The translations under genes were made by a program, and so were the position numbers. Positions 34,621-48,079 of a DNA stretch of 64,000 nucleotides are shown one piece after another. Origin of the DNA: Diatrype stigma (taxonomy: Eukaryota; Ascomycota; Sordariomycetes; Xylariales; Diatrypaceae); assembly GCA_022225965.2 (NCBI GenBank), contig JAKJXP020000033.1, forward strand, positions 369,848 to 433,847, in the 5' to 3' direction. The notes under the pieces are model-generated. The model was not told where the DNA came from and searched no databases. It saw only the letters and a program-made list of their open reading frames with translations. How positions within the stretch are numbered: the stretch's first letter is position 1; each line of letters begins with the position of its first letter.

Positions 34621-36555
34621 CAGCTTTAGGTTGCTTGATTATAACATAATGAAACGAAGAATTACCGTGTTGCTTTTTTTATAAGAATTTAATGAACTGT
34701 GTCGTTTATATTAGGAAAATAACTTAATATGACTATTATGCGCATAACGGCTCCGGCTACTGGGTCGTTTAAGTAAGCTTTAAAAGTTACGGAAATAACG
34801 ACGGCATAGTTTTCTGCACCGCCGCTACTAAGAACCTAATAAAAGTTCTTATTATTAATAAAAAACGCTGTTTTAAGTTGCTCATTAAAGGTTATTACCT
34901 CGAACTTTAGCGTATTTATTGCAATATAAGGGCTATAATAAGAGAGTTAAAATTACATAATTAAATAATAAGTACTTAATAGCTTAGTATATTATTATAT
35001 ATAAAGCTTTTTCGCTTTTTAAATTAAAAATCGTTTCTTTTTTTTATATAACGAAATTTATATTAAAATTTATTTTTATTTATGATTTTTTAAATAAAAC
35101 AGTATTATTAATACTTAGTTCTTATATAAAACTTAAATATTTATAATTATTACCTTAAACTTAATTTCGTATTACGTTTATAAAAAAACAGTCTTCTTTT
35201 ATAACCCGGAAACCGTATAAATGCGTCGCTTTTTTAAGCTTTAAAAATTAAATACCAGCGCTTATACGAATCGCTAAATTTATATAATAAGAGGTAATAT
35301 AGTTATAAAAATTTATAAATAAATGTTTCTTTAATTAAAAAGCTCATTACGTAATTGGCGCTTAAGCGCCGTATTAAAGGCTAACGCTTATAAAAAGAAC
35401 TTTATATACTTTTAAAACATTATAATGAAAAATATTTCTTTTAAAAAATAATTTCGTTTATATTTAATTATTTATATTTTTATAATCTTTTTAACTTTTT
35501 ATTTAATATTATAACTTTATAATATATATATATTATAAAAACGGTTTTTAATTAATAAGATTTATATTTTTATTATAATATAAGGCTTTAATAATTCGTT
35601 TAAAAGTTTAATTAATTATATACGTAAAATATTATTTTTTATATAATATAATTAAGTTATAAATTAATACTTACGCTTAAACTTTCGATATATATAAGTA
35701 TTATCGAATTAATACGAATGCTTAAAAGGGCTTAGTAATGGTTTAACTAAATAATATACGTTATATATTTATATATATATAAGATATATATAGCTAAATA
35801 ACCTGAATTAACCTTAATTGGTTGGTTTTTACCTTTTTTACGTATTAAATAATAGCATTTCCGATTTAATAACGCAGCGATATAATGTTATGCCATTATA
35901 AAAAAAGGGCCTTAGCTATTAAGATTTATATATTTCGTTTTTTTATTAAAAAAAAGTACTAATTTGCTATAACAAAACGGCGAATTCGATTTCCATACGA
36001 AATACCAAATATTTTAAAAAAGGCGAGCTAATTTTAACGATAAGGCTAATTAGCAATAAGCCCGTCGAGCCTATTTCATTATATATACTTAGAAATGCGC
36101 GTTTCGGCCTTAAGCCTAATCTAGCAATAAAACTATCGAAATCGATAAAGGTTATTTCGTTTCCGGCACTTTAATACGGGTATTTAAAAAGGCCTAGCAA
36201 TGATTTAATTAAGTAATATACGTTATATATATATATACATACAGGGTATATATAATTAAATAACCTGGATTAATTTTAAGTAATTAGTTTTTATCTTTTT
36301 TACGTATTATAAATTAAGCATTAAGGCGTTATTAAAACTTTTAATTTAATAAGCGCCTTATTATATATCGTTTAAATTTATATTTTTTCGTTATATATTA
36401 TTTAAATATACTAATGCGTTATTAAAACTTTTAATAAAATAAAGCTACTTTTTTAAATATAACTTAAATCGATATTACGTTATAATATTTTATTTATATA
36501 TATTAGCCCGTTATGAAATTTTTTAATTAAGCATTAAGGCATTATTAAAACTTTT
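34621..36555. repeat. RIP-mutated AT-rich DNA with a short direct repeat pair
   Basis: AT-rich, CpA-poor DNA without genes. A segment of about 125 bp at 35724-35848 (AAAAGGGCTTAGTAATGG to TTTTTTACGTATTA) is repeated in the same orientation at 36185-36309, about 340 bp further on. A shorter unit with GTTATTAAAACTTTTAA recurs at about 36325, 36417 and 36540. The pair could be remnants of LTRs or a duplicated solo LTR. Confidence 0.6.
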
Positions 36556-36965
36556 AACTCTTAAGACTTAGATTAACTTAAGCAAATTAATTATATATAA
36601 GAATTAATTACATTTAAATACGGTTAATTACTAATACGCGATTAACCATTAATACGCGCTTAATTACCTTTAAATACGATTAACTTATACGTACGTACGT
36701 ATTAATTAAGTAATAGCTATATGTACGTATTAATTAAGTATTAGCTATACGTACGTATTAATTAAGTAATGGCTATATATACGTATTAATTAAGTGCTGG
36801 CTATACGTACGTATTAATTAAGTAATGGCTATATGTACGTACCATTTAAGTAGGGTTAATTACCTTTAAATGCAGTTAACCACCTTTAAATACGGTTAAC
36901 CTGGCTATATTATACGTATATATTAATTAAGTGCTAATTATACGTACGTATTAATGTAAATCTTA
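36556..36965. repeat. Tandem array: TACGTATTAATTAAGT units and header of the TTAATACGCG satellite
   Basis: From 36556 it opens with the header ACTTAGATTAACTTAAGCA also found, less changed, at 38420 and 48110. At 36690-36960 about six units with TACGTATTAATTAAGT(A/G)..GGCTATA follow, with a period of about 30-38 bp. The array is RIP-altered and has no coding potential. Confidence 0.7.
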
Positions 36966-38404
36966 AGGCAATAAATGCCAAGACTAAGGCATTCGGCTAA
37001 TTAAATAATAAGAAGTAAATTCTTAAGAAATTTACTTTTATAATTATATTATATTTAAATATAAATTAAAAAAGCTTTTATTTTTTTATTTTCTATTTTC
37101 TTTAAAGAATAATTATAATAAAAACTTTAAAAATTTAATATATTAATTAGATTTATATTAATTAAATAATTAAGGCTCGTTATAATATATATAAATAATT
37201 ATTTTTATAAGTTTATATTATTTAATTAAAAATAAATAACTTTTTTTCATTATTTTATAACTTTATTTTTTATTTTTTATATAATTTTTAATACGTTATA
37301 CGATAATAACGAATAACGAAAAAGGTAATAACGGCAATAACGATAAAGCTAAAGCTATTAAGTATAATTTATTTTACTTTAGCGAAATAAACGCTCGTAA
37401 CGTAAACGAACGCTTCGAAAATTTCGCGAATTACGTTAAAAACGGTTTTGGCATTATTAACCGTATTGTTTAAAACTTATAAAATAAAATTCGCGAATTT
37501 CTTTACGAAGTTCGAAGTAATAACGGCCGATTAAAAGGTATATTCGAACCTTTATTTATATTCTTTTTACGTAATACGAATAAAAATATCTTTATAAATA
37601 AAGCCGATTTTGATAAAAACGAATTTATTTATTTCTTATTTTATATAACGAAAATATTTATTAATTATAATAAACGTATTAAGAAAAAGTTAAATCTTTA
37701 ACGATTTTTAACGAAGTAATACGAATATCGTATAATTTAAAAAAAAACGAGTTTAAATAATTTAATTTAAAGCAATTTTTTAAAATTAAAATAAAAATCT
37801 TATATATTACGAAATTAAAAGTCGAGTTATTTTTCTTATTAACTTCCGTTTTATATAAATAGCCTTAAATATTTTTAATAAGATATAAGACATTTAAATT
37901 AAATTTATATCGACTTTCGTTTTATATAAATTATGATTTAAACGAATTGCTTTAAAGTATTCGAATAATTTTAAATAAATCGAGATTTTCGTATATAATT
38001 ATAATTTCAATTAAATAATCTTTTTAAAAACGGGGTTTTAAATTCTTAATAAGCATTACATTTTAAAAATGCCATTATTTAATCCGTTATATTTTTTATA
38101 TTAAAATAAAAATATAATAAATTATATCCGATAAATAAACAAAGCATTTTATCGAATAAATTAAAAAAATCGCGATTATTATTAAATTTAAAATATTATC
38201 GTAAATTCTTTATAAATTAACTTATTAAATATTTAAATTACGGTTTATAATTAATTTCGATTATGAAATAATGATTAATTTATTAAAGAAATTATATAAC
38301 GAGCCGTATATATTATAAATTAAGTAATTAAAAAAAAGTTTATAATACGCCGTCGATTTTAATTAAGTTTTATAAGTTATTAATATTATTTTACGATTTT
38401 TTTA
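36966..38404 (+). pseudogene. RIP-degraded remnant of an unidentified coding element
   Basis: From about 37300 to 37700 the plus strand is open for over 100 codons with many Asn/Lys/Glu codons (NVNERFENFANYVKNGF, KADFDKNEFIYFLFYI). After that it is interrupted by TAA/TAG codons where Gln or Trp would be expected. This is the pattern of a RIP-mutated gene of a mobile element. I cannot identify the family. Confidence 0.4.
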
Positions 38405-38760
38405 TTTCCGAAGCCTAACCCTTAGGACTTTGGTTAATCTAAGCAGGTTAATTATATGCGGGGGTTAATTATATTTAAGCGCGGTTAATTTAACGCTTAT
38501 TAATACGGTTAACTATTAATACGCAATTAACTTAACGCTTATTAATAAGGTTAATTATTAATACGCGGCTAACCTTTTTAATACGAACGACTATTAATAC
38601 GCGGCTAACTTAATGCTTATTAATAAGATTAATCATTAATGCGCGGCTAATCTTTTTAATGCGAACGACTATTAATACGCGGTTAACTTAATGCTTATTA
38701 ATATGATTAATTATTAATGCGCGGCTAATTTATTTAATACGGATTATTATAAGAAGTTAT
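38405..38760. repeat. TTAATACGCGGCTAA satellite array, left copy
   Basis: Begins with a header around AGGACTTTGGTTAATCTAAG, then repeats the unit TTAATACGCGGCTAACTTAA with GCTTATTAATAAGGTTAA spacers, period about 40 bp. The header and first six units align in the same order and orientation with 48090 onward, so the two arrays are direct repeats flanking the Gypsy-derived interior. Confidence 0.75.
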
Positions 38761-39060
38761 TACAAAAAGCTTTCCTACTTGGAAGCTCCTTTTTTTAGCC
38801 AAAAGACAGTGGGTCTTGTCTTTTATTATATTAGTAAATCTCACCAGCTTAGCTGTAGCTAGTCTTTCTTAAAAGAATCATTATCGTCTTTTTACTCGAA
38901 GTTTATTCTTATAACTTAATAGTTAAAGATTTTCCTTAATTGCTCCGTAAAGACGCCTAAGCTTGGTAGGCAGCAAAAGTTAGCCAAAATATAAAGACTA
39001 TTTTGTTCGGAAATTTAAACGCCTTATTGGATAGAATTAACGTTTTAAGATTAAAAAAGT
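38761..39060. repeat. Less RIP-mutated segment next to the satellite
   Basis: This 300 bp keeps CpA/TpG (for example CAAAAGACAGTGGGTCTTGT and AGGCAGCAAAAGTTAGCC) unlike the DNA around it. It may be a short insertion below RIP's length threshold, such as a solo LTR. No coding sequence. Confidence 0.4.
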
Positions 39061-40860
39061 TAATACATTATTGTTTTTATTAAAGATTTAATATAGTTTT
39101 AATTATATTTATGTTAATGTATTCGTTTATATATAAATAACGGAATATATAAGATATTATAAAATAACGGATATAAAGACGTTTATGTAATTAATAATTT
39201 ATGTTTATAATGCAATTTATTTATAATTGCGATAAATATTTGTTATTTCCGAATTTAATTTCCGTTTTAATAATTGGCTTTAACAGTTCGAAAATAAATT
39301 CATTTCTTATAAATAAGCAATATTCATATAGCCATAGGCGTTTATTTCCGCTTTTAATCTCGAAAAGGAATAATATAAATCCATTAATTAAAGATTTTTA
39401 AGAGTTAATAAACAAATCGAGATGTTAAATCGTTTTTTATTAATAGCATTATTCTCGTATTTCGGAAACTAAATTAATTAAAACGGTACTGTAACAAAGT
39501 TATTAAAAAATAGTTTTTATGGCAATTATAACGGCAATAATAAAAATAAAGGTTTAGATTTACGAAAAGGATTTCGTTTATATCGTAATAATTATAAAGG
39601 TAATTTATATAAAAGATTTTGCAACAGAAACGTCCGAAAACGTGGACGTAATATTAAATTCGAAATTAATCGTTAATGAAATAAATGGATAAAAACAAAT
39701 TAAAATGTTAACATATAAACGTTTTATTTCGATAACGAATATTATGTAATTATTAATAACCTTTTTAAAGAATTTACCGAAAAACAGCTTATTATTAATA
39801 ATTATTTTATATTAGAAAATTATAGCGATAACGAATAATTCGTAAATAATAAAAACGTTTTTTTTTATATTGCCTTTTTTAATAATAATGGTAATTAAAA
39901 TAAAATGTTAATCGAATAAATATAAAAACGACGGACTTATAGGAAATGCAAAAAAATGTTTTGGTTTCGTAATAAATGTATAAAATACGTTATGGCAAAT
40001 AAATACCGTATTATTAAGCTAGTTTTTAAGTTAAACCTTAAAAATAAATCTTCGTTTTTTATGCCGCTAAAGTTCCCGTTATTTACCGTCGAAAAAGTCG
40101 AAAACGAGCATTTTTAAACGTTTCATAATAACATAAACGGAAACGTTGCCGATTTTTATTTAATGGATTCGTTAAACGAAAAAAAGGCATTCTTATTATA
40201 TATAATAGTTACAAAATCCAAAATACTTAAAGCCGGTATCGTACGTTTTCGATATATATATTTAAAATTCGTTATTAACGTATTCGAATATTTAATATTC
40301 GGATATGCGGATACCGGTTTATTAAACGAAATAATAAATAAGAACTGGTTATATAAGGATTTCTTTATAGCCAAAAAAATTTACGCCGACTTTATTACGG
40401 TAATAAGCATTAAAGAACTTATTACGTTAATCGAAAGAATAAAATGGATAATAAATGTTTCTATTAAATTAGGAGATATTTAAGTTATTTTATAATTCCT
40501 AATTAAAGCCTGGATTTATGAAAGTTTCGAATTTAAGCTATTATTTGGAAATTCGTGGCTTAATAGTTATGGAGTTATTATAAATTATATAAAAAAGCGT
40601 TTTAAATTGGCGTCTTATAAGAATTTTGGTTTTAATTTCGAAGTTATTCGAAAAACGCCTTTTATTAGAAAACGAATAATCGTTAAAGTTAATATAATTA
40701 TATTATCGCATATAATGGCTATAGTTCCTATTGAATTTGCAAAATTAAGTAATATTAATAAATACGGGAATAAAAAAGTTATAAGGCAGCGGAAATAATT
40801 AAGTGGAGATAAAAACGTAATTATATTATTTAGGCTTAAATACGTCGGTCGCGTTTAATA
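39061..40860 (+). pseudogene. Ty3/Gypsy gag-protease remnant, plus strand
   Basis: RIP-altered coding DNA. A gag zinc-knuckle-like patch is seen at about 39935-40000 (RKCKK...FRNKC). An open 106-codon piece at 40163-40483 contains the retropepsin active-site triad in FGYADTGLLNEI (DTG at about 40307-40315). It is followed by FGNSWLNSYGVIINYI, the position of the family's GxxWL-type motif, and by ASYKNFGFNFEVI at 40607 on. A counterpart on the minus strand is at 46610-47220. The reverse transcriptase part is not found on this strand; it is probably truncated. Confidence 0.6.
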
Positions 40861-43800
40861 AAAAGGTTTATTTAATTTAATAGCTTATGCCATGTAGCAT
40901 TATAATTGCTCCTGTTTTCTTAATAACGGCCCTTTCTTAAATATATTAACGTTCCGTTAATTTTATTACAATACAATTCGAATTAAAATCCTCGTATTCT
41001 TTTTTTAGTCCTTTATTATGTTTTTCGCTATATTATTACCGTGCTTTATATTTTTGTTTAATTTAATTATATAATAATATTCTTTAAATTTAAGCGCATT
41101 AATAATATTCCATAATTCAAATATATTAATTTTAAAAAACTGATAATTAAAAAAAGGTAATACATTAAGTTAAAATAACCGAATGATATACCTTAAGGAA
41201 TAACCGTTTATATTGGCGTTATAATCGCATATATTGCTTAATTATGTTTGCGTTTTTTCTTCGTATTTAATAAAAACCATGGGCTTTATTAAGGTTAAGA
41301 TTAAGATTAAACCGATATTTGCAATTGTTATAATAAGGAACTTATTAAATTAGCGATTATATTAATAATTATATTAATAACTGTATTAATAATTATATTA
41401 AAAAGTTTGCCGGTAATTACGGGCTTACTGGTTAATATAAGATCTTTAAGATATCGACCTTAATAAATTCTAAGGTTATTTTAAGCTCCGTTAAATGCTT
41501 GGTTTAAGCGATTTATTCCTTAATTATGCGTTCGTTTTTGTTATTAACGGTTTGCATTATATTCTTTAATTTTTTTAATTATATAATAAGGCTAAATAAA
41601 GTTATTTGCGTTGCAGTTATATCGTTCTTAATATCGATAACGAATTTAATTAAATCCGTAATTAAGGTTATAACCTTATTTATATTTATATGGGCTGCTG
41701 GTAATGTAATTTTTATTTAAGCCGATATGGATATAAATGGTAATAATAATACGGATGTTTCGAATTCGGATATTAATTAAGTGGCTTTTGGCGTTAAACT
41801 CTTAATATTATTAAACCATATAACCAGTTTCTTTTAGTGCTTACGCGCGTTTATTTTTTCCTAAAACATAAATAGCTTCCGGAATTTATTTGGAATTGTT
41901 AATTATATAAAGCCAACGGCTTTAAGTATTTGCTTTAATTTAATAGGTTGGATTTTATAATAAATACGAAATGCTTTAATTAAGGTCGGTTAAAATAATA
42001 TGGCATTATTCAGTTTGTTAATATTAATTATGCCATATTATTTCAAAATAATATAAATATCTTTTAAAATGGTTATTATCGTTTTTTATATTATTTATTC
42101 GCTAAAACGCATTTCCGGTTAAATAAATTATAACGCCTTAAAAATATTTTCGAATATACCAATCTTACGAAAGGTATTAATTTTAAATTAGTTTATAATA
42201 AAGGATCCGATAATGTCCTTTTTAATGTTTTTTTGTTAGGGCTAATTATTGATATTTTATATTATAATATCGATTTTTTTAACTTAATAAAATCTTTAAA
42301 TTGTTTTGATTAATGCTTATTTTTAACGATTAATAATTATTTTTTTGAATAATTAAAATCTTTTTTACCGTAATCGAAATTAGCAAATTCGTCGATATTA
42401 ACGATTATATTTATGCTAATAAATTTTAATTTAAAAGAGATTATATCGAATAATTGAAAGAATTAAGCCGCAAAGATGCCTTTAATTTTTTGTTTTCGTA
42501 ATAACATGATTAAATATTAAGCTATTTATTATTAATCTTATATATTAAAAATTTAATTCTTATATGGGTATTTTATGTTATATTTTTAATCGTTTGGTTT
42601 ATTATATTGCTTAATAATAATTTATATAATTGGATTAATTAAAGGTATAATAAAAATAAAAAATGCCTTTAATATGAACGAAAGCGTTTATTAATATGAA
42701 CGGTAAGAAATAAATCTCGTGTAATTATAAAAACTTGTTTTTCGTAATACGCGATTGCAAAAAAAACGAATTTAAAAATTACAAGTAAAAAATAAAAATG
42801 CTCGAAATGTTTTGGGATTTAAATTAATTAAAAAATAAAATTACGGTAATAAATAAGAATTGCGAAATAATTACGGAATTATAAATTAAAAGGTATAGTT
42901 TTATAATAAAAAGCCGTTCGGGTTTAATATAATAAGACCGATGCGGTATTTAAGCAAATACGCGTTTGCCTTATAATTTACGTTAAAAAGTGCTTATTAA
43001 TAATTGCATTTTTATATTTATAGGTAATATTTTGTCGATTATTTTCCATTTCGAATCGTTTGGTTTAGGTATTTCTTTAATTTTCTCGTTAAATCGTACG
43101 TTTTTAATTAATTTAATGTCTTACTTAAAGTTTGTTTTATAAGCTTTATCGTATTTTTCGATTAGTATTAAGGCGTTTTATATAAGTAATTCGTATAAGT
43201 ACCATTTATTATATTGCGCGTCGTATATTTTTATCGTATTAAATATTGGATTTTCGGTTTATGATTCGTTAATATAACGCATTTATTTATTAATTTCTTA
43301 ATTTCGTATAATTTCTATTTATTATCGTTGCTTTTAATAATAACCGTTTCGGCTTATGGCTGTTTTCGGTTAAAAAGGTTTTTATTTTTAAGAACGGGAA
43401 TTAATTAATTAATCGAAATCGTATTATATGCTTTTTAATAACATAAAAAGTTAAGTTTATATATTAAGTCGCTTATTTTCTCGATAATTATTTAAAATCC
43501 GGATCGTTATTGTAATTATTTACGTAATAGCTTTTTTAAAAGGTTATAATCTTTATATAACTTAAGGTATATTTAATTATTTATATTAAAATTAATCTGG
43601 CATTTAGTTTTGTTATATCGAACCTTAAAATTTATAACTGCGAAATTAATGGCTACTTTGGTTTTCTTTTGGTAATATTATCGTATGGTATCGAAATTAA
43701 TTATATTTTTAAATAGTTTTAATATAAACATTATGGAATTAAATTTAAAACCCATAATCATTTCGTTAAATAACTTATTAAATACGATAAACTTTAAATT

Positions 43801-46800
43801 ATTTATATTATGCTGCAATATTAATATAATAAATATCCAAGATTTATCGCTTTAATTAGCGTAATATCGAATAGCTATCTTAATATTCTTATTTTGTCGT
43901 TTTATTTAATCATCGGTTTATACGTATTAATTAATTAAAAAAGCTAACTTAATGCTTAATCTTAAAAAAAGTATTTGCCATAATTTTGAAATAAATTTCT
44001 TATTTCGATTCGATATTATTTTTTTCGGTTAATTCTAATTATAAAGTAGTAATATTATGCCGAAAATATAAGCCCAATTCTTTGCCGTATATTTTATATG
44101 GCCTAATAAAAGAATAATTTTCTTATTAAATTTATAAATAATAATTATAAATGCATTAAATATAATAAAACCGGCTTTTATTTATGGTATATTAAAAATA
44201 ACATTTCTAGCAATTTTACGATAAAATCCTAAATAATAATATAATAAGCAATAATTAGGCTATTAATAAGCATTAATTCTCTTAATTTTTTTTATATATT
44301 CGTTTTATTAATTATGCATTAAAAATAATATTCGACATAATTTAATACCTTACGGATTAATCCGTAAATAATAAATCCTTTAAGGTCTTAAAATATACGT
44401 TTAGGACCGAAATGATATTTTTTGTTATAAACCAATTTAAGAACGTTTATTACATAATTTAAAGATATATAAAGATTTTGTTAATTAAATGGAAAAACGT
44501 AATAAATAAAGTCGTTAATAATAATGTGCTTATATTATTTGCTTTAACGGCTTATGTTAAAATTAATTAACGTATTTTTTAATTTTAATTATTTGATATT
44601 TTTTAAGTAATCCTGTATTAATCGTTACCGGAATTTTGGATCCATGGTTACGTATGTTTTAACGAAATAACCGACGGCTTTAATAATATCGTTTAATTTT
44701 AATTTGATTACATTATTGGCTTTTTTAATATTTTTTGCGGTTTTTTTTATAAGTAATCTAAATAATATATTAAAAACGACGTTAATCTTATCGGAAATAT
44801 AATAAACTTATATCTTAAACTATAATAAATATGCGGATGTTATTATTAATTAAGGATTTATTTTTACGACGTTTAATATAATTAACCGTTTTTATTCGAC
44901 AATGCCTTTAATTGCTTTATAATTTATTAAAATAATAACGGAATATTTATACGATTAGAAATATATGCGTTAATTTCGTATGGTCCAAACCAAATAGGCG
45001 ATTTTTAATTTAATTGCATTATATTTTTTTTATTTTTATAAAAACTTTTAATAAAAACATAATAGGCTAAATAAAATTAACGGATAAAATTTGGCCGTTT
45101 TATATTTAATTAAAATAAAATATAATAATTCCGAAGCCTCGTTATTTTAATGCATTTATTTTTATAAATGTAATTCGGTCGTAATTTTAATAAATTAAAA
45201 CGAAATCGTTATATAATTATGCTTATAATATATTAAACGTTTCGCGCTTAACATGTTTTAATTTAAACGTTTATTTCGCTATTTACTTTTTTCGTGCAGT
45301 TTATAATTTAGGAATAAAGTTCTTTTTTTTTGCGTTTAGCAATATTTCTATCTTTCTTAATTAAAAAGAAAAGATCTTTTATTAATACCATAAAACATAT
45401 TTGCGGAAAAAAATGGTTATATTAATATAACGTTTAATTGCGTTTAATATAATAAGGAATTTAAACTTTCGAATGGCATTAAATTTATTAAGAATTATCG
45501 ACGTTCCGGACGCGTCGACTTAAAAACCGAGCAACTTAATTAAAAAATATCCGATAAAAGATTTTTTTGAATTAAAAAAAGACCGATTTTATTAAATAAT
45601 GCGAATATTCTACGTAAATAGTTATAATAATTATTAAAAAAGTCGTTATAAATAATAATGTCGTTAATATATGCCTTAGCAAAATCCTTATAAGGCATTA
45701 ATTTGTAATTAAAAAAGCATTAATCGAAAATAATTAAATTATAAAAACTTATAAATGCTACGCTGGATATTTCGAAACCTTTTAGGAATATAAAAATCAT
45801 TTTATGCCTATTTTTAATTCGAATCGGGAATTAATGGTAAAACGTTAAACCATCGACGACGCATTAATATAGCTTTTTTTAAATTTTTATTATAAGATTC
45901 TTTATATATAATAAAAAATAACTATTTTATTCCATAACGTTATTTAATAATCGTAAATTAATTATTAGTCGGCCGATTCTTTTTTTTTAATTAATTTATA
46001 AATTACGAATAATAAAGCTGTAAATAAAATAAGATTATTTATTTAATCGAGACGTTTTAAGTTATACATAAATCCGAATTTCCTTTCGACGACTGCTTTA
46101 TTTTCGGCGCTTAATAAATAAAGGGTTTTAGGTTTATATTTGTCGCGCTAATTTCTAATAAGTTTAACTTTTATTTTTTCGTTTTCGAATAACTGGATTA
46201 TACCTTTATTACGCCATATGTCGTAATTTTCGATAATTTTTTAAATAACTTTTATTTCGTAAGGGTTTTTTGCGCATATATTAATTCCGTTTTTGAACTT
46301 AATAAACTTTATATTTTCTAAGGCTTTAATATTAAGTAATGGTTTCTTTTAATTAAAGCTTTATTTATTAATTATAATGTTTCATAAATCATTATTTATA
46401 GCTTTAAGAAATATTAGTATTACATATACATTATCGTTAATATGGAAATCTTTTATAAGCTAATATTAATTTTGGTTCTTTATTTTATCGGAATTAATAT
46501 TATTTAACGTTACGGCGAAATTAATTTTTTCTTAAATAATAATAAAATATCCGTCGTTATTGAAATTTATAATTATATCGAACTTCATTTTACGTTAAAT
46601 CCTTTAGGATTAATTCGTATTGTTTATATATGGATTAATTTTTAGTATTTTCGCTTTAATAACGGCATTAAATGCTTTAATATATTCGGTAATAAAATAG
46701 TATAACTTCGTAAGTTTTATTTTTTCGTTAATTTCCGGCAAATTAATATATAAAACTAATATTTTTGCCATTATTTTAAGGGGAATTATTATTATGGCTT

Positions 46801-48070
46801 TAACTAATATTCGTTTCTTAATAAAATTTCGACGTTTAATAATTTCAAATAATATAATAACATTTTGGCAAGATTTCATAATAAGGGTTTTTTTGAAATA
46901 ACTAATTAATATGCCATTTTTATTATTAAATTCGTTTCTTAAAAAAAGATTAAGCTTAAGCTTATTAATTATTTATGTAATAATTATAATACGTATTATG
47001 ATATTTTAACCGTATATTAATATATATAAAATATCGATCGTAAATATTGCTTTTTTAATAAGTTTAATATTGCTTTCGATATTTTCGGTTATAATAATTT
47101 CGTAATTCTTAACGGATTTTTTAATATAATCCATTACGTATTTTTTAAGCCAATCTTTTGCCATAAGTTAATAAAATGCGCCGGTATTTATATATATAAT
47201 TAATTCGCTTTGTATCATTTAAATCATAATCTTTAAATAAGTATGTTTTATTAACGAATTTTAAGGGCTTATTTATTTAAGGCGTATAATGATTATTAAA
47301 TAATCGTTTTCATAATATATATTTGCTTTGTTATTTTTATCGTTTATATTTTTAATAAACGAAAACTTTAATAAGATAACGGTAGTTTTTGATATATAAA
47401 AATTGGCGTAAACATATTTAAAACAAAATATTTAAATATCGAATAATATATTACATTTATAATAGGTTCTTTTAAAAATAAATATGTCGTCTTTTTTAAT
47501 TTAGGGGCATTTAATTATGTCGTTAATTAATTCGTTCCATTTTTTATTTTCATTTTTATTATACGCATTATTGTCGAAATAATTATCGATAAGCATATAG
47601 CCGTTTACGAATAACTGGGCCTTTCGGGCTTTGCGGTCTTTTTATTTATATTTAAACCAGATTTTATTTTCGAAGTAATAAGTATTGTTTTTTTCTTTAC
47701 GGATTAAACGAATCTAACATTTTTAACGGCGGAATTAAAAATTACGGTTTATGTTTCGTAGGATTTAATTGTTTTTATATCTTTCGCGAAAAGATCGTAA
47801 TTTATTATTAAAATTATTTTTTTAAAAGCTTTAAAAGTTATTTAAATTATTTAAGTTATTATAATTACTTTATAAATTGTTTCGATCTTTATAATTATTA
47901 AATTAATCGCGATAATTGCTGCGTTTTTTATTATTTTTATTGCCGTTATTATATTTATTATTATTATTATATTTATTATTATTATTATACCAATTAGCGT
48001 TTGTTTATTTATTATTAAATTCGTTAATAATTATATATACTAATTAATATTAAGTTAAAACTAATGATAA
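40861..48070 (-). pseudogene. Ty3/Gypsy retrotransposon, RIP-killed, minus strand
   Basis: Read from right to left: a protease patch at about 47160-47215 (INTGAFYQLMAKDWL if one TAA is read as Gln, the expected DTG changed to NTG), then a connecting region at 46610-46879. Next is reverse transcriptase with AYINDIIIYNDF at 45651-45680, the YxDD box with Asp changed to Asn, followed by LRRIFALFNKIGL. Integrase-like sequence lies near 44270-44400 (GLIRKVLNYVEYYF, then a CxxC-like position lost). Order protease-RT-integrase is Ty3/Gypsy. Stops sit where Gln or Trp codons would be, and Asp-to-Asn and Glu-to-Lys changes fit C-to-T and G-to-A mutation. The segment 40861-43000 has no clear motif and may contain other remnants. 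Confidence 0.75.
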
Positions 48071-48079
48071 AAGTTAATT

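Noticed and set aside
36690..36960. CRISPR-like spaced repeats
   Set aside because: Units vary in sequence and length, there are no unique spacers of constant size, and the host is eukaryotic.
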